Assembly (NCBI RefSeq): GCF_000521485.1
Contig: NZ_BAVS01000015.1
Span: 1-64,000, forward strand
Origin: Gracilibacillus boraciitolerans JCM 21714
GTDB lineage: Bacteria; Bacillota; Bacilli; Bacillales; Amphibacillaceae
Reading direction: 5' to 3'
Length of the DNA: 64,000 nt
Both the position numbers and the translations under genes were made by a program. This document shows, piece by piece, positions 1 through 9,050 of this stretch. A model generated the notes under the pieces. That model was not told the origin of the DNA. It ran no database searches and worked only from the letters and a program-made list of their open reading frames with translations. How positions within the stretch are numbered: the stretch's first letter is position 1; each line of letters opens with the position of its first letter.

Positions 1-206
1 TATATGTCGCTTTTTAGCGACAAGATATAGTCTAGCACGCATTAAAAAATAAGTCAATATCTTTTTTATAGACTTTTTAAATCTGTTTTAACACTTGCAT
101 ATGTTTTGCGACAACAGAAACTAATATACCATACTCTAAATTACTAGACAAGAGTTTTTTGAAGATTTTTTAAAGAGAATTTTAAAAATCCTCCCGGAAA
201 AATTCC

Positions 207-252
207 TTAAAAAATACTATACCCTTTATAATGGAAAGATATAGTATTTTTA
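207..252 (-). terminator. Intrinsic terminator of the small conserved gene
   Basis: An AT-rich inverted repeat (AAAAATACTATA paired with TATAGTATTTTT) lies just past the stop codon of the gene at 256-477. On the minus strand it ends in a T run. The first 206 bases of the window are AT-rich; apart from a 6-bp hairpin at 7-21 I see nothing in them. Confidence 0.75.
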
Positions 253-255
253 CGC

Positions 256-477
256 CTATTCAATTTGAACTTTTTTCGGAATGTACTTTTTAATTTCCTC
301 TTCATTCGCAACACGGGTGTATAACTGAAATAAAGCTTTATATCGCTCTTCCATTGCTTTTTTTACCATTTTATCAATACGGTGATCTTCCAAATCCAGT
401 AATAATTCCTCAAGCTCTCTCTTTATAACGTATTGCAATTCATATTGTTCCTTTTCATTAATTAATAATCCTAACAT
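256..477 (-). CDS. Small conserved hypothetical protein, 73 aa
   Basis: The protein is highly charged and helical, with a run of Glu, Leu and Lys (residues 8-45) that suggests a short coiled coil or helical bundle. It has no signal peptide and no membrane segment. Small proteins starting with MLGLxxNEKE occur near this sporulation cluster in other Bacillaceae as I remember them, but I know no function. The ATG follows a good AGGAG site, and a terminator follows the stop, so it is probably a single-gene transcript. It diverges from pdaB, and the 158 bp between them hold both promoters. Confidence 0.7.
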   Translation of the reverse strand: MLGLLINEKEQYELQYVIKRELEELLLDLEDHRIDKMVKKAMEERYKALFQLYTRVANEEEIKKYIPKKVQIE

Positions 478-635
478 TTAGTCCACTCCTAATTTTCACT
501 AGTAAAGAAGATAATCTCCTCACTCATTATTCTTTACATTCCTTAAATTAATTATTTTTAAACATATTTAGACAACATATTTACGAAACTCCTAACATAG
601 AATAGAGACAAGCCCAACTAATGGAGGGATTCAGT

Positions 636-1413
636 ATGAGACGTTTATATATTGTCGATATTAAAAAGCAAAAAAAGGCATTTATTATTATTCCAATATC
701 TTTATTTGTTGCCCTGTTTTTATATCTGGAATCCAACTATACACCTACTGTATTTTCTAATCAGGAAAATCCCCGAGCATTGAATTCAGGTAATACCGAG
801 TATGCTTCTGTGGCACTTACTTTCAATATAAGTCATGGAAATGAAAAAGTGTTGCCTATATTAAATCGATTAAAATCAGAGGAGATCAGAGCCACTTTTT
901 TTGTGAGTGGGGGGGAATGGGCAGAACGTCATCCAGATATTTTAGAAAAAATTGCAGAGGAAAATCATGAGATAGGAATGCTGGGATATCAATATAAATC
1001 CTATGTAGATCAAGAGATAGAACAAGTAAGAAAAGATTTAAATAAGGCTCGGGGACATTTTTAATAAATTGGGCTATTCAGATGTATATTTATTAAGAGC
1101 ACCTAACGGCCACTTAAACGAAGAAGTGATTCAATTAGCGGAAAATCACGGTTTAAAAGTAATTCAGTGGAGTATAAATCCGAATGACTGGAAAAATCCA
1201 GGGACAGATAAAATAAGCAAACATATATTAGATAATCTTAGTAACGGAGATATTATTTTACTGCATGCATCTGATGCTGTGAAACAGACGGAAAAAGCAT
1301 TGCAACAAGTAATACCTTCCATAAAACAGAAAAAGAAAGATTTCCTTACAATTTCAGAATTAATTACGTTATCAGAAACCAAAAATGAAGAACTAAAATC
1401 GAAAAATAAATGA
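636..1413 (+). CDS. pdaB: PdaB-like sporulation polysaccharide deacetylase family protein (one frameshift)
   Basis: PdaB-type proteins are needed to keep the spore cortex intact. An N-terminal membrane anchor (about residues 16-33) is followed by a NodB-type domain. The start at 636 follows GGAGGG. The frame breaks at the G run 1051-1054. Removing one G joins the halves through KARDIFNKLGYSD, giving about 258 aa, close to B. subtilis PdaB. The metal and catalytic motifs are weak: the TFDD motif reads TFNISHG, and the usual HxxxH region reads IGMLGYQYKSY. VSGGEW carries a G7 run that may have added one Gly. Its place beside kbaA and gerD supports the name. It probably has a structural or residual role rather than full deacetylase activity. 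Confidence 0.88.
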
Positions 1414-1442
1414 GATTGATACAAATGTAATTTGACATAAGT

Positions 1443-1496
1443 AAAAGCCGAACGATAACAAGAATTCTGAGACAATTTGTTATCGTTCGGCTTTTA
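1443..1496 (+). terminator. Strong intrinsic terminator after pdaB
   Basis: A nearly perfect stem (AAAAGCCGAACGATAACA paired with TTGTTATCGTTCGGCTTTT) follows the pdaB stop and ends in a T run. Its A-rich 5' arm means it could also end transcripts arriving from kbaA on the other strand. Confidence 0.9.
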
Positions 1497-1625
1497 TAAT
1501 TGCATATCAGAAAGATACTGCGACATAACTCTTGTGACTATTTTGAACTTTCTAAAAGGATGATACCTATAAATCAAGATAGGAAGGCCGAAATTCTACC
1601 ACTTGCATCCATTGTAGAATGTTTT

Positions 1626-1767
1626 ACAGCGCAGGCGTCCATTTCGACTCCTGAGGGATCAGCGTGATCTAAAAATCCACTTTGTAAAGTGTTCTTCTTT
1701 ACAAAGTTAGTTGAAGAGCACGCCCCCCCTCGGAAAGCGAAGTGGACAAGCCGAAGCGATTGTTACA
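1626..1767. repeat. Structured intergenic repeat element, non-coding
   Basis: In the 425-bp gap between pdaB and kbaA there is a block with nested inverted repeats. An outer arm GTCCATTTCG pairs with CGAAGTGGAC. A middle arm CTGAGGG pairs with CCCTCGG. An inner perfect hairpin, CTTTGTAAAG paired with CTTTACAAAG, lies at about 1681-1711. Wording such as CGACTCCTGaGGGAtCAGC and GGAAAGCGAAGTG resembles a dispersed intergenic element I remember from several Bacillaceae genomes. I see no other copy here and no ORF. Confidence 0.6.
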
Positions 1768-1839
1768 CCTAATATAAATTTCAGAATGACTACTTAGTAA
1801 ATCAAAGTTATGTCGTAGTTTCTTTCTTATGTCCCAGCT

Positions 1840-2433
1840 TTATTTCTTTTCAGTTAAACGATGTAGTATTAATAATTGATACGTATTACATAAAACAAGG
1901 GGGGGTATAATCATTAACCAAGCATAGTCTCCACCGCTTGTGCGTAAGCCCGGGACCCACTCAATCGATGTAATAACAACCATAAAAAATAACGCAGGAA
2001 TAAAAGTTTTTTTATTTGTTTCTTTTGCCTTAATACTTGCAATTATTAAACTATAGATAAATAAGGCAATAGCAATTAGTAAAAATATTGTAATTGTCCC
2101 CCTCTTCCGCTCCTTTATAACGGAAATAGACTAGATCGAATAACGCAAAAGCGATTAATCCAATCTGGATAATTGACCAATATCCTCGAAAAATACTTAA
2201 GGCAAACTGATTTACAGTCAAATATGCAAAATAGCCCATCTGACTGATTAGACTAAATACAAAGCCCAATGCTAGAAAGAATAGCAATAATCCTAATATT
2301 TCAAACCATTCAAATGGATTTAAAAACTCTGAATAGACTTCAGATTTCACAAAAAAACTTGCGATCAGGTAGATAGTCCCCCCCCGATTAACAAAGTTGA
2401 AAAAAACAATCTTACAACATTACGACTTTTCAA
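1840..2433 (-). CDS. kbaA: KinB-signalling pathway activation protein KbaA (two frameshifts)
   Basis: KbaA is a small integral membrane protein needed for the KinB branch of the sporulation phosphorelay. A TTG start at 2433 sits 7 nt after AGGAGG. The reading is broken at a C8 run (2378-2385) and a C5 run (2098-2102). Correcting both gives 198 codons including stop, close to the B. subtilis length. Conserved stretches are YFAYLTVNQFALSIFRG, FDLVYFRYK and IEWVPGLR near the end. There are about five to six hydrophobic membrane segments. It sits between gerD and pdaB, as in B. subtilis. The frame breaks match the homopolymer pattern of the whole window, so I treat the gene as intact. Confidence 0.85.
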
Positions 2434-2573
2434 AATTAATCCTCCTACAAAAATCTCGCTTTATGTATTTTAACACGAACTTCAGTTTTTTGCCCTAGTC
2501 ATACATATTAATTATAAATGACACCATATTATAAATACAGACTATTTTTTCAAAATGAAAGGCAGCGGTAAAA

Positions 2574-3236
2574 ATGAACCGATTTCTATATATTTTATTA
2601 GTTCCCCCCCTCTTATTATTAACCAGCTGTGGAGGATCTTCCAACGAAATCAAAGAAAATGGCGACTATGAAGGAACCAAAAAAATGGTAGCAGATATCC
2701 TAAAGACGGATGAAGGAAAAAAAGCTATCACCGAAGTTCTCGCAAGTGATGATATGCAACAGACATATGTAATTGATTCAAAAATCATTAAAGAAGCTGT
2801 TACCGAAACTCTGTCATCTGATAAGGGTAAAGAATATTGGACAAAAATGTTCCAAGATCCTAAATTTGTGGAATCTTTTGCCCTTGCTCTTCAAGATCAA
2901 CAAGAAGAGGTTATCAAGAACTTAATGAGTGATTCTGAATACCAGAAGAAACTGATGGAAGTTTTAAATAATCCGGAAATGGAAAAGCAAACTTTAACTC
3001 TTCTGACAAGTCAGCAGTTCCGTGCACATTTAGAGAAAGTCATGGAAGAAACTTTTGATTCACCAATGTTTAAAGCTAAATTATCTGATTTGATATTGAA
3101 TGCAGCAAAAGAAATGAAACCAAAAAGTGAAGGCGAAAATGGATCCTCAGGTGGTTCCGAAGGTGGCGGTGGCGGCCAGGAACAGCAGCAACAAGAAGAA
3201 AGTGACAGTAAGAAAGATGAAAAACAAAGCAACTAA
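2574..3236 (+). CDS. gerD: Spore germination lipoprotein GerD
   Basis: GerD is a lipoprotein of the spore inner membrane that clusters germinant receptors so that nutrient germination is fast. A signal peptide with lipobox LLTSC (Cys about residue 19) starts the protein. A helical central domain (about 40-175) contains repeated motifs of the type LxxDEGKKAI. The tail is low complexity, rich in Gly, Gln and Glu. At 220 aa it is a little longer than the roughly 185 aa of B. subtilis, mostly because of the tail. A C7 run at about 2605 may have added one Pro in the signal peptide. The ribosome binding site is weak. It converges with salA over a shared terminator. Confidence 0.93.
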   Translation: MNRFLYILLVPPLLLLTSCGGSSNEIKENGDYEGTKKMVADILKTDEGKKAITEVLASDDMQQTYVIDSKIIKEAVTETLSSDKGKEYWTKMFQDPKFVESFALALQDQQEEVIKNLMSDSEYQKKLMEVLNNPEMEKQTLTLLTSQQFRAHLEKVMEETFDSPMFKAKLSDLILNAAKEMKPKSEGENGSSGGSEGGGGGQEQQQQEESDSKKDEKQSN

Positions 3237-3244
3237 CGATTAAA

Positions 3245-3282
3245 GAAGGGGGGGGAGCATAAGCTATGCCCCCCCTTCTTCT
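3245..3282. terminator. Bidirectional terminator between gerD and salA
   Basis: The sequence GAAGGGGGGGGAGCATA / TATGCCCCCCCTTC forms a GC-rich hairpin between two converging genes, with T-rich sequence on one side and A-rich sequence on the other. Its G8 and C7 arms may be longer here than in the real genome. Confidence 0.8.
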
Positions 3283-3284
3283 AT

Positions 3285-4340
3285 TTAAAATTGTTTGATA
3301 ATTTGTCTGGCTATTTCTAAATATTCCTGACCATTCGGGTGATCTTTCTGATAGACGGATGGCGCAAAAAGCTCATCTTCTTCAAACGGCTGTTGAAGCG
3401 ACAGATGACCAATTACTTTTGTGTCCAGCACATCCGCTAGCTTATCCCCCCCGCCACCTTTGCCGAATACATATTCTTTCTCGCCGGTGACTTTACTTTC
3501 AAAGTAGGACATGTTTTCAATAACACCTAATATTTCATGATTGGTGTTAATTGCCATTTGTCCTGCTCTTGCGGCAACAAATGCTGCTGTAGGGTGTGGA
3601 GTTGTTACAATTATTTCTTTTGAAGAAGGGATCATATTATGAAGATCCAATGCAACATCCCCAAGTACCTGGTGGCAGGTCTAATAATAGATAGTCTAAT
3701 TCTCCCCCCCAATCCACTTCCTTAAAGAAACTCGTTAACATTTTGCCAAGTCTCGGTCCACGCCAAATAACGGGAGAGTTATCTTCCACAAAGAAGCCCA
3801 TAGATATGATTTTCACACCAAAACGTTCTACAGGTATAATTTTATTACCTTTTAATTTTGGCCTTTCTTCTACTCCCATCATATCTGGCACACTAAAGCC
3901 GTATATATCAGCATCGATGATTCCTACCTTTTTTCCTAAACGCGCTAATGCTACTGCTGTATTAACAGTAACCGTAGATTTACCTACGCCACCTTTACCA
4001 CTTGCAATGGCTAAAAATTTTGTTTTAGAGTCTTTGCTTAATAACGAGGTATCTTCTTCTTTTGTTGGCTGGAATTTTGCAATTACCTCTTCTGGGAGTT
4101 GACTAAAGCGTAACCCCCACTGTTGCTGCCCCCAAGTTGTTTCAATGCACCTACTAATTCTTGCTGTAATTGCATCTGTTCTGCAGTATTTGTTTTAGCA
4201 ATTGCTAATTTGACACTGACATGATTCTTTTCTTCCTTAATGGAGATCTCTTCTATCCCACCCGTTTCATCAAACGATCTGTGTAAGAAGGGATCCTTCA
4301 TTTTATGCAAAAGTTCAATAACACTTTGTTCTGTTAGCAA
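3285..4340 (-). CDS. salA: SalA/Mrp-family P-loop ATPase (three frameshifts)
   Basis: Mrp/ApbC-type ATPases carry Fe-S clusters; in Bacillus the orthologue SalA also affects transcription of scoC. The TTG start at 4340 follows GAGGTG. A DUF59-like N-terminal domain (residues 1-80) precedes the ATPase domain with Walker A SGKGGVGKST (coded around 3995), IIDADIYGFS, and LLLDLPPGTGD after correction. Frames break at C5 runs 4114-4118 and 4129-4133 and at a duplicated base near 3662. Corrected length is about 350 aa. G7 tracts inside VDWGGELDY and FGKGGGGDK probably each added one Gly. It is followed by gerD, as in B. subtilis. Confidence 0.9.
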
Positions 4341-4461
4341 AATAGGTCACCTCAATTTTAACTATTCGTCCTATCAGCTAGTATAACATAAAGTACGCCT
4401 TCAATCAGTTAATGATGATTACCGTAAGTAATGCAAACGTGATGTCTCAGCCACTTAGGAT

Positions 4462-5176
4462 TTACGGATTATCGACTTGTATTGTTGCATATTTCAAAAT
4501 TCCTTCATATATACTTGCGGCCATTTTTTTCTGATAGCTTGTTGACTTTAATAGTTCTTTCTCCTTCTCATTGGAGAGGAACCCAATTTCCACCAAGGCA
4601 CCTGTCGCTTCGGCATACTTCAATAAATAGACTTGTTGAATAGCCAATGCCTCTCGATTAGTATTCTCCAGATTTCGGCGTATTTCAGACTGAATTGCTT
4701 TAGCCAGCTCTTCATTCTGTAATTTGCCTGGGTGAAAAAAGGTTTGTGCACCCTTCCACTGTCGATCAGGTAATGCATTTAAATGAATACTAAGAAACAG
4801 ATCAGCCTCTTCTCCTTAATAAAGGCCACACGGTTTTGAATATCTTCAGACTTTCTGCGTGATAAGCCCTTCGTATCATCCTGTGCCAGGTCATAATCAC
4901 CTTCTCTTGTCAAATAGACAATAGCACCCGCTTGCTGCAAATAATCTCTCACCATATTCGAGACAGTTAATGTGATTCCCTTCTCCTGTGTATCATCAGA
5001 TGCTTCTGCCCTCCATCTACGCCACCGTGCCCAGGGTCAATTACAATCGTTTTACCAGCTAAAGGCAAGGACCATGTTTGCCAGGAATCCATCGACCTTT
5101 GCATCGGATACTGCATCAAAATAATTAATAAAAATAATCCAATTAACCAAATGGCAACCTTTAAAATCTTTGGCAT
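4462..5176 (-). CDS. cwlD: Germination N-acetylmuramoyl-L-alanine amidase CwlD (two frameshifts)
   Basis: CwlD takes part in making muramic delta-lactam in the spore cortex by removing peptide side chains. An N-terminal membrane anchor (about residues 3-20) precedes an Amidase_3 domain. Motifs are VIDPGHGGVDGG (zinc His), SRRKSEDIQNRV, and after correction SIHLNALPD with ALVEIGFLSNEKE near the end. One base is missing near 5010 and one near 4813; restoring both gives about 237 aa. The start at 5176 is preferred. An upstream ATG at 5194 is directly on the ribosome binding site and leads into a suspect G8 run. Confidence 0.87.
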
Positions 5177-5332
5177 CCGCTTTTCCCCCCCCATACTCCT
5201 TCTGTAATCACTATATGGGACAAGCGGCTAAGATATGTCAGCTTCATCATAATTTATACCGCTATTCGAATTGCAAATGATTAAGAATGGATGAGAAATA
5301 TCCCAAAAATAAAGGAGTTATATTTTATGATC

Positions 5333-5375
5333 TAAAAAAAGAACACTTAGATACGAATATCCAAGCGTTCTTTTA
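5333..5375. terminator. Terminator between the anti-sigma gene and cwlD
   Basis: AGAACACTTAGATA pairs with TATCCAAGCGTTCT (two G-T wobbles), flanked by A and T runs. It would end the sigma/anti-sigma transcript on the minus strand. Confidence 0.75.
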
Positions 5376-5424
5376 CATTTTCTCTGGAAGATCAATACAC
5401 TCACCTTGATCGTATGCCTTAGTA

Positions 5425-6186
5425 TTAGCCCTCTATACCTGCAGCTAAGATGATATCCCCCCCTTGAGGGGTCTCATTATCTGGTTGTGGTTCAAGCGTG
5501 ATCGCTATCGTATCCCAGTTCACATTGGATTGTTCCAATTCTGATAAGGAAAACGCAACGGCTCCTTCACCATTTGCATTTGGAACAAATGTACCTGCTC
5601 GATATGGCTTTTCTCCTTCTAATAACCATACCTGATATGCTTGTTCCTCTTCAATTTCCTTTAAGTTATCCGTTTGAACAACCAAAACTTTTTCATCACC
5701 ATTTTGAACAATCGATGCACGACCCGCAGCGTCCATCACTTCGGTATCTTCAAGTGTTACTGTATTAATAATTTTATCTATATTTAACTCCTGTTCAGTT
5801 GCCGTATCTGGAGACTGATTCATCAAATAAATATTTCCTATCAGCGAAAGTACTAGTGCTGCAGCTAAACCATTTTGGACAAATACAGAATTTTTTCGTT
5901 TTTTTCTTGGTTTCATTACTGCTGGCTCTTTTGCATGATCTTGTTTCTTATTGTCTGCATTGTCTGCTTCAGAACCGAATATATTACTTAATACTCTATC
6001 CTTCATGCCTTCATTAGGGACAACAGGTTCAGATATAAATGGTAAGTCTGCTGTTGCTGACTCTAATTCTTTCAGCTCTTCCTGGCAGGAATGGCAAGAA
6101 CGTAAATGTTCCTCAAACTGACGCTTCTCTACATCTGATAATTGATCGTTAAAATAATCTATTAAATGTTCACATTGCCTGCTCAT
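5425..6186 (-). CDS. Membrane anti-sigma factor, zinc-binding, RskA-like
   Basis: This is the likely inhibitor of the sigma factor coded just upstream. An N-terminal anti-sigma zinc domain has HLRSCHSC (residues 27-34), the H-x3-C-x2-C site. A charged linker leads to one membrane helix (about residues 120-138). The outer part ends in an RskA-type domain with YQVWLLEG and ITLEPQPDNETPQGG. Its ATG directly abuts the sigma stop codon, so the two are translationally coupled. A C7 run near the 3' end may have added one Gly. Such pairs sense envelope or redox stress and release the sigma factor when the anti-sigma is cleaved; the signal here is unknown. Confidence 0.88.
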   Translation of the reverse strand: MSRQCEHLIDYFNDQLSDVEKRQFEEHLRSCHSCQEELKELESATADLPFISEPVVPNEGMKDRVLSNIFGSEADNADNKKQDHAKEPAVMKPRKKRKNSVFVQNGLAAALVLSLIGNIYLMNQSPDTATEQELNIDKIINTVTLEDTEVMDAAGRASIVQNGDEKVLVVQTDNLKEIEEEQAYQVWLLEGEKPYRAGTFVPNANGEGAVAFSLSELEQSNVNWDTIAITLEPQPDNETPQGGDIILAAGIEG

Positions 6187-6747
6187 TTATATCCCCCCCT
6201 TTTGTTCTGATGCATGAATATGTTTCTTTAAATGCTGGAGTGCCAATCGAATTCTTCCTTTTACTGTTCCAAGTGGAATATCTAATTGTTCTGCTATTTC
6301 ACGCTGTGAAAATGCTTTAAAATAAAATAGTGTAATCACCTTTTGTTGTTCTTGATTTAAATGATTCATTGCCTTTTTTATCATTTTACTATCTTCTTTC
6401 CATTCTAGTTCTTCGTCAGCGGATGGTTCACTTTGTTGGAGCGAATCCCTTTCTTCCAACGAATAATCATGGATCTCACTTTTTTTCCTCATAAAATCAA
6501 TCGCTGTATAACGAGTAACCGTAAGCAGCCATGATGAGAACTTTCCCTTGGACGCATCGTACATGCCCTTTTTCGTCCATATCTTTAGAAATACTTCCTG
6601 CACTACTTCTTCGCTAAGCTCCCGGTTATGCGACATCTTATATACAAATGAAAATAAGAGCTTTTCATATTTATCATATAAAGCTTCTAACGCGGTCTGC
6701 TCATTATTCTGAATGCTTTGATATAATTTTACGTCTTGTTCATTCAT
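6187..6747 (-). CDS. ECF RNA polymerase sigma factor, SigK/SigL-like
   Basis: A 186-aa sigma factor of the extracytoplasmic function class. Region 2 spans about residues 20-90 (LYDKYEKLLFSFVYKM, then FSSWLLTVTRYTAIDFMRKK for promoter melting). Region 4 spans about 125-180, with FSQREIAEQLDIPLGTVKGR as the -35-binding helix-turn-helix. AAAGGAG precedes the ATG. It forms an operon with the zinc anti-sigma gene downstream, the sigK-rskA arrangement. Autoregulation is usual for such pairs, but I did not find a clear promoter. The divergent neighbour, a PfpI-type stress protein, is a plausible target. Confidence 0.9.
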   Translation of the reverse strand: MNEQDVKLYQSIQNNEQTALEALYDKYEKLLFSFVYKMSHNRELSEEVVQEVFLKIWTKKGMYDASKGKFSSWLLTVTRYTAIDFMRKKSEIHDYSLEERDSLQQSEPSADEELEWKEDSKMIKKAMNHLNQEQQKVITLFYFKAFSQREIAEQLDIPLGTVKGRIRLALQHLKKHIHASEQKGGI

Positions 6748-6941
6748 AGCTTTCTCCTTTTACAGTGATTTTCCTCAATTATAAGTAAGAAAGGTCAGAA
6801 GGACAAATATATACTCATAGAGCATACGAAAGAAATATGATTTTGGATGACAAAACTACAAATAATGTTTACCAATAACTTCTATGTGGAATTAATAAGA
6901 ATGTAGGTAATACTAACTCTAGTTTAAGGAGGGAATTTAAA

Positions 6942-7454
6942 ATGGCTAAAATAGCAACTGTAATTACAGATATGTTTGAAGATGTAGAATATACAGATCC
7001 TGCGAAAGGTTTTAATGAAGCAGGACACCAGGTTATAACAATCGAGAAGGAAAAAGGTAAAACAATCGAAGGAAAACATGGTGAAGCAACAGTCACCATT
7101 GATGAAAGTATCGATGACGTTTCCGCTGATGACTTTGATGCTCTATTTATTCCAGGCGGCTTCTCACCCGATCAACTTAGAGCAGATGAACGTTTTGTTC
7201 AATTCGCAAAAGACTTTATGGATGCGAAAAAACCTGTCTTCGCCATTTGCCATGGTCCACAGCTACTCATTACAGCAAAGGCATTAGAAGGTCGAGATGC
7301 AACTGGCTTTAAGTCAATTCAGGTTGATTTAGAGTATGCCGGTGCCAACGTTCATGATAAAGAAGTTGTCGTTTGTCAAAACCAACTCGTTACAAGCAGA
7401 CAACCGGATGATATACCAGCATTTACAGAAGAATCACTTAAATTACTTTCATAA
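6942..7454 (+). CDS. DJ-1/PfpI family general stress protein (YfkM-like)
   Basis: A 170-aa type 1 glutamine-amidotransferase-like protein. The nucleophile elbow reads FAICHGPQLL (Cys about residue 105), with PGGFSPDQLR before it and an acidic residue near position 15 (DMFEDVEY). This matches bacterial PfpI/YhbO/YfkM proteins, which protect cells from carbonyl and other stress; a protease or deglycase role is debated. AAGGAGGG precedes the ATG. It is transcribed away from the ECF sigma gene and ends at a clear hairpin. Confidence 0.9.
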   Translation: MAKIATVITDMFEDVEYTDPAKGFNEAGHQVITIEKEKGKTIEGKHGEATVTIDESIDDVSADDFDALFIPGGFSPDQLRADERFVQFAKDFMDAKKPVFAICHGPQLLITAKALEGRDATGFKSIQVDLEYAGANVHDKEVVVCQNQLVTSRQPDDIPAFTEESLKLLS

Positions 7455-7464
7455 CTATCATTAC

Positions 7465-7503
7465 AAAAGAGAAGCATAGCTTTATTCAGCTTGCTTCTCT
7501 TTT
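7465..7503. terminator. Terminator between the pfpI-like and hxlR-like genes
   Basis: AAAAGAGAAGC and GCTTCTCTTTT form the stem between two converging genes. The A and T runs on both sides allow it to work in both directions. Confidence 0.85.
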
Positions 7504-7832
7504 CATTTAGTTTGTTTATGGACAGTGTGCTTCACTCCCCACTCATGCATCGCCTCCAAAATAGGCTGGAGACTTCTTCCATATTCCGTTATCGAATATT
7601 CTACCTTTGGTGGTATTTCTGCATACACCACACGTTCTACAATATCTTCTGTTTCCAATTCGCGTAATTGCTTGGTGAGCATTTTCTGGGTAATACCGGG
7701 CATACTTCTTCTAAGTTGATTAAAACGTTGAGTACCATGATTAAGTAGATGTAATAATATAATCGGTTTCCATTTACCTACTAAAATACCTAACGCATCT
7801 TCTACTCGACATGCACTTAGTTCATATTTCAA
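7503..7832 (-). CDS. HxlR-family transcriptional regulator
   Basis: A 109-aa winged-helix protein. The family signature is clear: Cys near the start (LSACRVEDAL), LVGKWKPIILLHLL, RFNQLRRSMPGITQKML (recognition region), and VEYSITEYGRSLQPIL. HxlR proteins such as YodB and HypR use the N-terminal Cys to sense quinones, diamide or aldehydes. It is divergent from the flavin oxidoreductase genes, which suggests it controls them and itself. Confidence 0.93.
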   Translation of the reverse strand: MKYELSACRVEDALGILVGKWKPIILLHLLNHGTQRFNQLRRSMPGITQKMLTKQLRELETEDIVERVVYAEIPPKVEYSITEYGRSLQPILEAMHEWGVKHTVHKQTK

Positions 7833-7867
7833 TGTGTATTCCCCTTTCTAATGACATACGCTCTACA

Positions 7868-7912
7868 GTATCCTTTTAGATACTATATTACTTATAAGTG
7901 CGTACTTACATT
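7868..7912. promoter_or_regulatory. Candidate HxlR operator in the divergent intergenic region
   Basis: Between the two divergent starts there are two symmetrical elements: AGTATC-n6-GATACT (about 7868-7885) and ACTTATAAGT followed by GTACTTAC (about 7890-7909). YodB-type operators contain TACT/AGTA half-sites, which these resemble. This is inferred from position and symmetry only. Confidence 0.45.
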
Positions 7913-7978
7913 TTTCACTTCTATCGTTCATAATAACATAGAATAAACAAATTTCGTTGAAAGAAAGGCTGTTATTTG

Positions 7979-9040
7979 ATGGAAAAATATCGGATTAACC
8001 CAAATAAAGGTTTAGAATTTGGCATCTATACATTAGGGGGGGATCATTTACCCAACCCTGCTACAGATGAGAGAATCTCTGCAGCACAGCGGATAGAAGA
8101 AATTATAGAATTTGCCAAGCTGGCAGATGATGTCGGAATTGATTTCTTTAGTGTCGGAGAAAGTCATCAGGACTACTTTACGACACAAGCACATTCCGTA
8201 GTGTTATCAGCTATTGCACAGGCAACTAAAAATATTAAAATTGCAAGCTCCTCAACCATTATCAGTACATTGGATCCTGTCCGTGTATATGAGGATTTTG
8301 CGACGATTGATTTAATTTCCAAAGGCCGGGCAGAGATCATTGCCGGTCGTGCTTCGAGAGTTGGAAATTTTGGTTTACTTGGCTATGATCTCCAAGATTA
8401 TGAAGAATTATATGAAGAAAAGTTTGACCTGTTATTAAAAATTAACGAACAGGAATATGTAAATTGGGAGGGGGGGAAATATCGAGCACCATTAAGAGAC
8501 GCCCATGTATTGCCACGTCCATTAAATGGATCCATGCCGATATGGAGAGCGGTCGGCGGTCACCCAGCTAGCGCGGTCAAGGCCGGTTATGCTGGTGTAC
8601 CCATTTTCTTGGCGACGTTAGGTGGACCAGTATCTATATTTAAGCGGACAATTGACAGTTACCGTGATGCCTTAAAACAGGCAGGATATGACCCGGCAGA
8701 ATTCCCGGTAGCTACAGCGGGCTTTTTCTATCTTGCCGAAACAACCCAACAAGCCCAGCGTGAAATGTATCCTTCCGTTAATGAAGGCATGCAAAAAACG
8801 AATGGCAGAGGCTATCCTAAACAGCATTTTGCTCAAGGCGCCGATAAACGCGATGTAATGAATGTCGGCAGCCCACAGGAAATCATTGAAAAAATTCTCT
8901 ATCAACATGAAATGTATGACCATCAACGTTATATTGCCCAAATGGATTTTGGCGGGATTCCCTTTGATAAATTACGTAAAAATATAGAGCTAATCGGCAA
9001 AGAAGTTTTGCCAGCGATTCGAAAATATACAGCGAAATAG
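7979..9040 (+). CDS. LLM-class flavin-dependent oxidoreductase
   Basis: A 353-aa luciferase-like monooxygenase or reductase using FMN or F420-type chemistry. It has the TIM-barrel pattern: FGIYTLGGDHLPNP, GIDFFSVGESHQ, IASSSTIISTLDPVRVYEDFATID, AEIIAGRASRVGNFGLLGYD and PIWRAVGGHPASAVKAG. ATG at 7979 is preferred; a TTG lies three bases upstream. G7 tracts at about 8037 and 8470 probably added one Gly each (compare the usual YTLGDH and WEGKYR). It is followed 10 nt later by an FMN reductase that can supply reduced flavin. The pair is probably under the divergent HxlR regulator. Substrate unknown. Confidence 0.88.
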   Translation: MEKYRINPNKGLEFGIYTLGGDHLPNPATDERISAAQRIEEIIEFAKLADDVGIDFFSVGESHQDYFTTQAHSVVLSAIAQATKNIKIASSSTIISTLDPVRVYEDFATIDLISKGRAEIIAGRASRVGNFGLLGYDLQDYEELYEEKFDLLLKINEQEYVNWEGGKYRAPLRDAHVLPRPLNGSMPIWRAVGGHPASAVKAGYAGVPIFLATLGGPVSIFKRTIDSYRDALKQAGYDPAEFPVATAGFFYLAETTQQAQREMYPSVNEGMQKTNGRGYPKQHFAQGADKRDVMNVGSPQEIIEKILYQHEMYDHQRYIAQMDFGGIPFDKLRKNIELIGKEVLPAIRKYTAK

Positions 9041-9050
9041 GAGGCTAATA

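Noticed and set aside
6-21. Hairpin GTCGCT/AGCGAC at the window edge as a terminator
   Set aside because: It has only six base pairs, no T run, and the flanking sequence is cut off.
5574-6017. Plus-strand readings opposite the anti-sigma gene
   Set aside because: They lack ribosome binding sites and lie wholly within a clear gene on the other strand.
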